This document shows positions 16,770-22,583 of a stretch of DNA of 64,000 bases, in pieces. This DNA is from Gemmatimonadota bacterium (GTDB lineage Bacteria; Gemmatimonadota; Gemmatimonadetes; Gemmatimonadales; Gemmatimonadaceae), in the NCBI GenBank assembly GCA_016182795.1, contig JACPFW010000006.1:30624-94623 (forward strand), given 5' to 3'. The notes beneath the pieces were generated by a model, which worked only from the letters and a program-made list of their open reading frames with translations, did not search any database and had not been told where the DNA came from. The first letter of the stretch is position 1, and each line of letters opens with the position of its first letter. A program made the position numbers and the translations under genes.

Positions 16770-16946
16770 TCAGGTCCGACGTTTGGGAAATTTGCCGCCG
16801 TCGTTTCTGCCGGAGTTGTCAACGGCGGCCGTCAGCTTGGCGACTGATCCTAAGCGCTTCAATCGTGGCGTGACCCACGGGGACCGCTTTGCAGCCTTCT
16901 TGTCGTCGGGAACAGCGGTTGGGGGAGAAGTGGCAGGCCGGTCCAT
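16770..16946 (-). CDS. lasso peptide precursor 1
   Basis: The 58-residue precursor starts at ATG 16946 with GGAGG 10 nt upstream. The leader contains the RRE recognition motif in exact spacing, W-x2-P-x-L-x3-G-x5-T (PWVTPRLKRLGSVAKLT). Taking that Thr as position -2 gives an 18-residue core AVDNSGRNDGGKFPKRRT. Ala1 and Asp9 would form a nine-residue ring; the tail has Phe13 as a candidate plug and a basic Lys-Arg-Arg-Thr end. It is the precursor nearest to the cyclase gene. Core limits and ring are inferred from family rules, not shown. Confidence 0.88.
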   Translation of the reverse strand: MDRPATSPPTAVPDDKKAAKRSPWVTPRLKRLGSVAKLTAAVDNSGRNDGGKFPKRRT

Positions 16947-16963
16947 ACAGGTCGAGCCTCCGG

Positions 16964-16983
16964 TGGAGCGTGCGTCCGCTCCA
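16964..16983 (-). promoter_or_regulatory. hairpin in the leader of precursor 1
   Basis: A perfect 7-bp inverted repeat, TGGAGCG and CGCTCCA around a 6-nt loop, ends 2-3 nt before the Shine-Dalgarno of precursor 1 in the transcript. A near-identical copy precedes precursor 2. A role in mRNA processing, stability or translation is inferred. Confidence 0.55.
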
Positions 16984-17082
16984 CTCTTGGGTGATACGGC
17001 ATCGCCGACACAGCGACGATGATTGGGATGCGTGCCGACGAATGGTGAGCCGGCAAAACGAGGGCTGAGCGGGGCGTCGCGA

Positions 17083-17256
17083 TCAGGTGCGGCGCTTGGG
17101 CCACTTGCCACCGTCGTTCTTGCCCACCGTGTCGACCTTCGTGGTCAGCGCGGCCACGGTGCCCAGTCGCTGGAGCTCGGGAGCTGCCCAAGGCACGCGA
17201 GCCGAGGCGCTCGCGTCCGAGGCAGCCGCTGTTCGCGTCGTTGCAGGCCTGTTCAT
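17083..17256 (-). CDS. lasso peptide precursor 2
   Basis: The 57-residue precursor starts at ATG 17256 with AGGAGG 10 nt upstream; an upstream start at 17298 would lengthen the leader but lies over the conserved hairpin. The leader motif is PWAAPELQRLGTVAALT, again exact W-x2-P-x-L-x3-G-x5-T. The predicted core is KVDTVGKNDGGKWPKRRT, with Lys at position 1, Asp9 as ring acceptor and Trp13 as candidate plug. It is a paralogue of precursor 1, including its 5' leader. Lys as the first ring residue is unusual among lasso peptides. Confidence 0.88.
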   Translation of the reverse strand: MNRPATTRTAAASDASASARVPWAAPELQRLGTVAALTTKVDTVGKNDGGKWPKRRT

Positions 17257-17273
17257 TTCGCTTGAGCCTCCTG

Positions 17274-17293
17274 CGGAGCGTGCGTCCGCTCCA
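17274..17293 (-). promoter_or_regulatory. hairpin in the leader of precursor 2
   Basis: This is the second copy of the 6-7 bp stem (GGAGCG/CGCTCC, six perfect DNA pairs). In RNA the seventh pair is a U-G wobble, where precursor 1 has U-A. It sits just upstream of the AGGAGG of precursor 2. The conserved pairing with a covarying outer pair suggests that the RNA structure matters. Confidence 0.5.
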
Positions 17294-17395
17294 CACAAAG
17301 ATAATGCGTCATCCGACCGCCAGTTCGCGGTAGGCGCGCAATGCCGTGGCTTTCCATGGCATCACACCCCGAGTAGGGGATTCGCGTCTCGCGCT

Positions 17396-17569
17396 TCAGG
17401 TACGACGCCTGGGAAACCTGCCGCCGTCGTTCCTTCCTCGATTGTCCACCTTGGAGGTGAGGGAGGTGACACTCCCAAGCCGGAGGAGTTCCGGCGGCAG
17501 CCAGGTCTCCGATCGACCCCGCTCACAGGCGGAATCATCCTTCTGTTCGTCGTTCAAGCTGTGTTCCAT
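17396..17569 (-). CDS. lasso peptide precursor 3
   Basis: This small gene is easily missed. It encodes 57 residues from ATG 17569, with GAGGTG 8 nt upstream, to TGA at 17396. The N-terminal part (MEHSLNDEQKDDSACERGRS) differs from the other two, but the recognition motif TWLPPELLRLGSVTSLT has the exact W-x2-P-x-L-x3-G-x5-T spacing. The predicted core is KVDNRGRNDGGRFPRRRT: Lys1, Asp9, Phe13 and C-terminal Thr. It is the first precursor in the transcript, 122 nt after the methyltransferase gene. The most divergent of the three; no conserved hairpin precedes it. Confidence 0.87.
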   Translation of the reverse strand: MEHSLNDEQKDDSACERGRSETWLPPELLRLGSVTSLTSKVDNRGRNDGGRFPRRRT

Positions 17570-17691
17570 AAGCCGGACACCTCAATGTGGACGCCGTCCT
17601 ATATGTGCAAGATACAAGGAAACGCGCTCGCTGACCACGACATCAGGCAGGTCCCTATTCCCAAATAGCGACGGCCACCGCAGGGAGCGTC
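17570..17691 (-). other. spacer between methyltransferase and precursor genes
   Basis: The 122-nt spacer is more AT-rich than the operon's genes and contains CTTGCACATATAGGA in the coding sense, about 30 nt before precursor 3. It could hold an internal promoter that boosts precursor expression, but no clear -35/-10 pair at standard spacing is visible. Confidence 0.3.
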
Positions 17692-18855
17692 TCACAACTT
17701 CCGCACGGCCTCTGCCTCAACGGTCATCACAAACTGATGCAGCCACCCCGCCGCGGCACTCTCTGACGAGAAACCCAACTGGGGGCTCGCAGCCAGCGCG
17801 ACGGCGATCTCCCGGTTCGAGCGCAACCCGTCGGCCAGTCCGATGGCAGCCTGCCATCGCAGCCCTTCGCGGCCAAGCCTCGGTCGGTGCGCGGCAGAAA
17901 CGAACTCCAGCAGGTACGGGTCCATGCAAATCGACGGCAGGGGCGTCTGGCGCGGCCCGTGCATGCGCGCACCTGCCTCCCGCTGCGTCCAACTCTCCCA
18001 CGCCCACGTGTAGTCCGATCCGACTGGCACGGCCCAGAAGCGCAGTCCGAGGCGATCTCCCGCGACGACGGCGAGCGACTCTCGGAGCGGAACGCACAGG
18101 CAGCCGTGAACGGACTGCGCGGGGCCGGGAGCCGCTGAAAAGCGCTCGCCGCCGCACAGTTCCGCCTCGAACCAGAGCAGGAAGCCGTCAACCACCTCAC
18201 CTGCGGAGATCGTCCACTCGCCCACTCCCTCAAAGCTCGGGTCGCTCCGTGTTTCCAACTCGAGCACACCAAGGCACTGTCCGGCCGCCGCCAGTCGGCT
18301 GACGTCCGGCCTGGCCCCACAAGCTTGGTCGAGCACAAAAGGACGCAGAGCGCCCAGGTCGACCCCGTGCGGGCGGCCACGCAGCAAGTCGCGGTGCGAC
18401 CGGGAGGCACTCGATTGTCGCGCCGGCGCCGCCCAGACGCGGTCGCGCACGGCGACGAAACGTGCGTCGGGGGTCAGGTGTCGGGCCCGAGCATCGACAA
18501 GCAAGTCGAAGCGCGCCCTGTGAAACGGCAACACGCCTCGCACGTCCTCCACCAGTATGTTGGCACGTTCCGGCAACTCGACGTCGCGCGAGTCGGCCTG
18601 CAGGAACGTGACGCGGTCAGCGACGCCATTCGCACGGGCCAACGCGGGGCCGAGCGCAATCGCTTCGGACGTCTCGACGGCATAGACATGCCGCGCCCCG
18701 TAGCATGCGGCGAGAATGGCGAAGTACCCGAATCCCGCTCCCAAGTCGAGGACGATCGACTCCGGCCCGACTACTCGCTGCAGCGCGCGCGCATACGCGC
18801 CCGTGCGAAAGGGGTCGGCAATCATCGCCAGGTAGCCCTCGAGCGAGTAACTCAT
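17692..18855 (-). CDS. PRMT-like SAM-dependent methyltransferase in the lasso operon
   Basis: The 387-residue protein resembles protein arginine N-methyltransferases. It has the pre-domain helix MIADPFRTGAYARAL (PRMT 'D-x-x-R-T-x-x-Y' motif) and motif I VLDLGAGFGYF at 35-45. Acidic Glu61 in YAVETS, LVEDVRGVLPF at 101-111 (the position of the PRMT double-Glu loop, here Glu/Asp) and RHLTPDARF near 125-133 follow. A beta-rich C-terminal half comes next, as in PRMT barrels. The THW loop is not evident. It overlaps the B2 gene by 4 nt. The three precursors end in Arg-rich tails, so they are plausible substrates; O-methylation is an alternative. Confidence 0.82.
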   Translation of the reverse strand: MSYSLEGYLAMIADPFRTGAYARALQRVVGPESIVLDLGAGFGYFAILAACYGARHVYAVETSEAIALGPALARANGVADRVTFLQADSRDVELPERANILVEDVRGVLPFHRARFDLLVDARARHLTPDARFVAVRDRVWAAPARQSSASRSHRDLLRGRPHGVDLGALRPFVLDQACGARPDVSRLAAAGQCLGVLELETRSDPSFEGVGEWTISAGEVVDGFLLWFEAELCGGERFSAAPGPAQSVHGCLCVPLRESLAVVAGDRLGLRFWAVPVGSDYTWAWESWTQREAGARMHGPRQTPLPSICMDPYLLEFVSAAHRPRLGREGLRWQAAIGLADGLRSNREIAVALAASPQLGFSSESAAAGWLHQFVMTVEAEAVRKL

Positions 18856-19313
18856 GCCCGAGAATGATCCGGCGCCGCCTCAAAAGTGACAAGTGGGCGA
18901 TACGAATCGAGATCGACGCGAGATCCGGTGACCATCACTCCCGCGCTCACCGTCCAGGCGTGCGCGTTGAGGCTGGACGCGCCAGGTCCTTCGCCTGGCG
19001 CGACGCCGATCGTCAGGCGGACCGGCAGCTCATGGCGACGTAAAATGACCTCGGCAGCGAGCGCCCGGGCCAGACAGGTGCTGCCCGGAACAAACGGGGT
19101 CGCCCGCGCCACCGCGCGACGGACATCGAGCGGCGACACGCCCCCGGTCGTGGAACGAGCGCCGCGGGTCGACCATCGGTCGATGATTACACGCACGCGT
19201 CGGAACGGGAGGACGGCCAGCGTCAGACGCGTGCTGGCCAGTGTGGCGAGTGCCGACAGCGCGAGCCGCCGGTCCTGCGCCGGCAACTTTGCGAACCTAG
19301 CCAACCGGCGCAT
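18852..19313 (-). CDS. lasso peptide leader protease B2 (transglutaminase-like)
   Basis: The 153-residue protein matches the lasso B2 cysteine protease in size and motifs. The catalytic Cys80 is in GSTCLARALAAEVIL, His118 in NAHAWTV, and the Asp is likely in VDLDSY near 134-136. It cleaves the leader after the conserved Thr-x, freeing the core N-terminus. The start ATG 19313 lies inside the 3' end of the B1 gene (17-nt overlap), so the two are translationally coupled. Split B1/B2 is the usual arrangement outside enterobacteria. Confidence 0.92.
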   Translation of the reverse strand: MRRLARFAKLPAQDRRLALSALATLASTRLTLAVLPFRRVRVIIDRWSTRGARSTTGGVSPLDVRRAVARATPFVPGSTCLARALAAEVILRRHELPVRLTIGVAPGEGPGASSLNAHAWTVSAGVMVTGSRVDLDSYRPLVTFEAAPDHSRA

Positions 19314-19596
19314 TCTGTCGGTTCACCAAGCCACTTTCGAACAGCTCGGCTGCGAAGGCGAGTACATCGGCCTCGCACGTCGGGGCGTCCACCTCGTACT
19401 CGTCCGCCAGGATGGCGACGACTTCGGCGAGCCGGCGAGGCTGCTGCAGCAACGCCCAGATGCGAGCACCCACGTCTCGGACACCGAAGTACGCTCCCTC
19501 GCGCATCCCGAGAATCACCGTCTCACCCGAGAGATCGGCTGAAACTTGGTCGGTGGATACAACCAGAACATCATCTAGCGATAAACGAGTTGCCAT
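19297..19596 (-). CDS. lasso RiPP recognition element B1 (PqqD-like)
   Basis: The 99-residue PqqD-fold protein binds the W-x2-P-x-L leader motif and delivers precursors to B2. Typical features are the N-terminal strands (VSADLSGETVILGMREGAYFGV), then DVGARIWALLQQPRRLAEVVAILADEYEV and the C-terminal helix CEADVLAFAAELFESGLV. It is the first gene of the operon. The ATG at 19596 follows GGTAAT without a strong Shine-Dalgarno. The region upstream (19597-19885) is AT-richer and must hold the operon promoter. Confidence 0.93.
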   Translation of the reverse strand: MATRLSLDDVLVVSTDQVSADLSGETVILGMREGAYFGVRDVGARIWALLQQPRRLAEVVAILADEYEVDAPTCEADVLAFAAELFESGLVNRQNAPVG

Positions 19597-19885
19597 AGGT
19601 AATAAGCTACTACCTCAGGCGGTCCCTAGGCGAGCCTTCTGGTCACAAATCGTGTATTGGCAACAACCTGGCGATAGTTGCAGACCTTCCGAAAAGACCC
19701 TGAATCTGCCCAAGATTGTCGTTTCACCGAGCACAAAGTACTGTTTGCAGAGCCAACAGTTGACCCGGTTAGCACGACTGAATAGCTTTCTTGGTTCTTC
19801 ATAACGCGGCACAGTGTGCCGCCCTGCCTCCGCCCGCGTCGGCAACCCGCGGGTGGCGCGAACGACCAAAGGAGGATTGCCATCC
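19597..19885. promoter_or_regulatory. divergent promoter region, lasso operon / rpsF operon
   Basis: This 289-nt AT-richer stretch separates the divergent B1 and rpsF genes. For rpsF, TTGACC at 19760-19765, a 17-bp spacer and TAGCTT at 19783-19788 form the best promoter-like pair. No equally good pair was found for the lasso operon. An AAAGGAGG precedes rpsF at 19868-19875. Small open frames here lack ribosome sites and are not called. Confidence 0.4.
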
Positions 19886-20260
19886 GTGACTCGTGACTAC
19901 GAGGCGGTGTACGTCTTCGACTCAACGCTCGAAGACGCCGCCATCAACGACAAGATCGACGACAAGATCGCCAAGCACCACGCGCTGCTCGGCGCTGAGG
20001 GCGAGATCGCCCTCAACCACTGGGGCCGCCGTCAGCTCGCCTACAAGATCGGCAAGCGCGAGACGGGCTACTATGTGGTCGCCCGCTTCAAGGCCGACGG
20101 CAAGGTGCTTCCCGAGTTCGAGCGCTCGCTCAAGCTCGATGACGCCGTGGTACGCTACCTCATCTCGATCCACGAGCATGAGCTTGGCGCCCCGCCCATG
20201 ACCGAAGAACAGCTCGCCGCCAAGCGGGCCCGTGACGACGACGACGAGGACGACGAATAA
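19886..20260 (+). CDS. rpsF: 30S ribosomal protein S6
   Basis: The 124-residue S6 begins at GTG 19886, 10 nt after [42 protein letters not shown] and [10 protein letters not shown] are signature segments. The C-terminal tail is very acidic (DDDDEDDE), as in E. coli S6 before glutamylation. S6 binds S18 on the 30S platform, and the next gene is rpsR, overlapping by 1 nt (TAATG). Confidence 0.96.
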   Translation: MTRDYEAVYVFDSTLEDAAINDKIDDKIAKHHALLGAEGEIALNHWGRRQLAYKIGKRETGYYVVARFKADGKVLPEFERSLKLDDAVVRYLISIHEHELGAPPMTEEQLAAKRARDDDDEDDE

Positions 20261-20481
20261 TGCGCCGCCAGCGAAAGACGTGCCCCATGGACGAACTCCG
20301 TATCCGCCATGTGGACTACAAGGACGAGCGCTTCTTGTCGCGCTTCGTCACCGACAACGGCAAGATCCTTCCGAGCCGCCTGAGCGGCACGTGCGCGCGG
20401 CACCAGCGTCAGCTGGCGAGCGCCATCAAGAAGGCGCGGTATCTCGCGATCCTGCCGTACACGCGCGGACAGACGCCGTAA
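20260..20481 (+). CDS. rpsR: 30S ribosomal protein S18
   Basis: The 73-residue S18 has the family core [48 protein letters not shown]. The N-terminus carries a single Cys (KTCPMD), not a full zinc motif. It lies in the conserved rpsF-rpsR-DUF2232-rplI operon and ends directly at the next start (TAAGTG). Confidence 0.96.
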   Translation: MRRQRKTCPMDELRIRHVDYKDERFLSRFVTDNGKILPSRLSGTCARHQRQLASAIKKARYLAILPYTRGQTP

Positions 20482-21522
20482 GTGGCTGACGCCGTCGCCG
20501 AGCCTACGCCGGCTGGAGGGCAGCGCGAACGCGGTTGGGCCAGTGTGGTCGGCGCCCTCGTGCTGTTGCTGCTGTTGCCGGCCATGCCGCCGGTGTCGGT
20601 GATGGTGCCAGTGGCGGAAACCGCGCTGTTCCTCGTTCCCGCGCTGGCCGCCTGTGCATTGGCGGGCTGGAAGGCGGGGGGACGACTCTCCCTCGCGGTG
20701 ATCTGGGTGGCATTTGCGGCCTGGGTCGTCGTGTCGGGACCAACCAGCAGCGAGTACTCGCTGCTGGCGCGGGGCTGGGGGGTGCTGGTGGCGGTCTCGT
20801 TCGGCAGTTGGGCGCTGCTCTGGCCCGACCGTCCGTTCCTGACCCGGGCCCTCGCCGCACTGGGGACGGCGATGGTGGTGGCTGGCATTGCGACGGTCGT
20901 GGTCCCCGGGGGACCGGGTCGGGTGCAGCAGGTGGTTGCGAGCGAGACGCTGCGGCGCGCCGACGTGTTCGACGCGGAGTGGCGGGCTCGGCTGGCGACA
21001 AAGGATTGGCAGGATCTGCGCGCCACGCGTGCCGAGGCGGCGGCCTGGTTGGAGCAGTCGCTGGAGGAGCAGAAGGTGATGGTCCGGCGCACCGCCGAAT
21101 GGTCACCGCCGCTCTTCCCTGCCTTGCTGGCGCTGGAAACGTTGGCCGCGCTCGGGCTCGCCTGGGCGTTGTATCATCGCGTGGGGCGCGCCCGCATTGG
21201 CGCGCCGCTCGCTCGGCTGCGGGAGTTTCGGTTCAATGACCAGTTCATCTGGGGTTTGGTCAGCGGACTGGCGTTGCTGGTGGTGCCCGGTCTCGGACCT
21301 GTGCGGGGCGTGGGAGCCAACCTGCTCGTGTTCTTCGGCGCCCTCTATGGGCTCCGCGGGGCTGGCGTGGCGCTGTTCTTCCTGGCGCCCGGGCGGGTGA
21401 TGACGGTCGTTTTGGTCGGTGCGTCGGTAGTTTTTAGCGGCGCGACCGGCGTGATACTCGTGGGGCTCGGCTTGGGCGACACATGGCTGGATTGGCGTCG
21501 CCGAGCGCGCCCGTCAACCTGA
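20482..21522 (+). CDS. DUF2232 (YybS-like) membrane protein
   Basis: The 346-residue protein has about eight hydrophobic segments and lies between rpsR and rplI, the usual place of DUF2232/YybS family genes. GTG 20482 directly follows the rpsR stop. The middle contains a soluble helical section (ADVFDAEWRARLATKDWQDL). The C-terminal half carries FIWGLVSGLALLVVPGLGPVRGVGANLLVFFGALYGLRGAGVALFFL, characteristic of the family. The molecular function is unknown. Confidence 0.85.
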   Translation: MADAVAEPTPAGGQRERGWASVVGALVLLLLLPAMPPVSVMVPVAETALFLVPALAACALAGWKAGGRLSLAVIWVAFAAWVVVSGPTSSEYSLLARGWGVLVAVSFGSWALLWPDRPFLTRALAALGTAMVVAGIATVVVPGGPGRVQQVVASETLRRADVFDAEWRARLATKDWQDLRATRAEAAAWLEQSLEEQKVMVRRTAEWSPPLFPALLALETLAALGLAWALYHRVGRARIGAPLARLREFRFNDQFIWGLVSGLALLVVPGLGPVRGVGANLLVFFGALYGLRGAGVALFFLAPGRVMTVVLVGASVVFSGATGVILVGLGLGDTWLDWRRRARPST

Positions 21523-21537
21523 ACGTTGGGGTTTCCG

Positions 21538-21981
21538 ATGGAAGTCATTTTGCGAGAAGCGGTGGAAAAGCTCGGACATCCGGGTGACATCGTGAAGGTG
21601 TCCGCGGGGTATGCGCGCAACTTCCTGCTCCCGCGCGGCATCGCCTACGAGGCGACGGCGGGCAACAAGAAGCGCATCGCCCAGGAAAAGGCGACGCTTG
21701 AGGCGGCCGAGAACGCGCGCCGCACGGCGGCCGAGGAGTTCGCCGCCAAGATCGAGCCCATCTCCCTCACCTTCGCCGCGCGCGTGGGCGAGGAAGGCAA
21801 GCTCTTCGGTTCGGTGACGACGGCCGACATCGCCGCCCAGCTCGAAGCGCAGGGCATTCACATCGAGAAGCGCCAGATCGACCTGCACGAGCCGATCAAG
21901 GCGCTGGGCGTGTACAAGGTGGGGATTCGCCTGCACGCGGATGTGAAGCCGGAGATCAAGGTCTGGGTCATCAAGGGCTGA
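21538..21981 (+). CDS. rplI: 50S ribosomal protein L9
   Basis: The 147-residue L9 has the N-terminal rRNA-binding domain (MEVILREAVEKLGHPGDIVK, VSAGYARNFLLPRGIA), the long connecting helix and the C-terminal domain (GKLFGSVTTADIAAQL). ATG 21538 gives the standard start; a codon 12 nt upstream is less likely. Last gene of the rpsF operon, followed by a strong hairpin at 22025. Confidence 0.96.
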   Translation: MEVILREAVEKLGHPGDIVKVSAGYARNFLLPRGIAYEATAGNKKRIAQEKATLEAAENARRTAAEEFAAKIEPISLTFAARVGEEGKLFGSVTTADIAAQLEAQGIHIEKRQIDLHEPIKALGVYKVGIRLHADVKPEIKVWVIKG

Positions 21982-22167
21982 GAAACAACAGAGAGACAAC
22001 AGAGAAACAACAGAAAGACAACCGACGGGGGCGAGCATTGGCTCGTCCCCGTTTGGCATCCCCACGGTTCGGATCCCGCAGCGGTGTGCGCTCACGCCCT
22101 CCGCGCCGGGTATGTAATCCTGAGGTACTCTGTGCTACTCTGTACTATTCCGTACGTCTCTGCGGCG
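21982..22167. repeat. rplI 3' region: ACAACAGAGA repeats flanking a terminator hairpin
   Basis: From 21983 to 22020 there are four degenerate ACAACAGAGA/AAACAACAGA units. A hairpin ACGGGGGCGAGC/GCTCGTCCCCGT (22025-22036 with 22041-22052, one G-U pair in RNA) follows, then TTTGG. On the far side (22130-22165) lie TACTCTGTGCTACTCTGTAC units, roughly the complement of the first set. The hairpin is the likely rplI terminator. Confidence 0.65.
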
Positions 22168-22204
22168 CCGGAACCTTTCCCCCACCTCGGTGTTTGGTTT
22201 ATCG

Positions 22205-22570
22205 ATGTCCCCCGTTTCTTCGCCAAAACTGATCGCTGAGCAGGCGCGCCGCGCGGCGACGCTCTGCGTTGACAACAAGGCCCTCGACGTGGTGCTGCTC
22301 GACCTGCACGGCGTCACCGACATGGCCGATTACTTCATCGTCGCGTCGGGAACGTCCGACACGCACGTGCGCAGCGTCGCCCAGCACGTCGTCGAGGGAA
22401 TGGCCAAGGCCGGACTGAAGGCGTACCAAGTCGAGGGCGCGGACACGGGGCGGTGGGTGCTCGTGGATTTCGTCGATTTTGTGGTGCATGTGTTTCACCC
22501 GTCCATGCGGTCGTACTACCAGATCGAACGGCTGTGGGGCGACGCCCCCGCGGTCGCCATCACGTCCTAA
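22205..22570 (+). CDS. rsfS: ribosome silencing factor
   Basis: The 121-residue RsfS/Iojap protein binds L14 and blocks subunit joining in slow growth. The signatures DVVLLDLHGVTDMADYFIVASGTSDTHVRSV, VEGADTGRWVLVDFVDFVVHVFHP and YYQIERLWGDAP are complete. ATG 22205 is used; a GTG at 22190 is also in frame. It is 13 nt before the large outer-membrane protease gene. Confidence 0.95.
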   Translation: MSPVSSPKLIAEQARRAATLCVDNKALDVVLLDLHGVTDMADYFIVASGTSDTHVRSVAQHVVEGMAKAGLKAYQVEGADTGRWVLVDFVDFVVHVFHPSMRSYYQIERLWGDAPAVAITS

Positions 22571-22583
22571 GCCGGGAGCGTCG

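Noticed and set aside
16947..17111. N-terminal extension of lasso precursor 1 up to 17111
   Set aside because: It would run over the hairpin and spacer; ATG 16946 has a good ribosome site and gives a leader of the same length as the two paralogues.
19615..19925. Small minus-strand frames upstream of B1 as a possible fourth precursor or leader peptide
   Set aside because: They lack the W/Y-x2-P-x-L-x3-G motif and a ribosome site, and they cross the rpsF promoter region.
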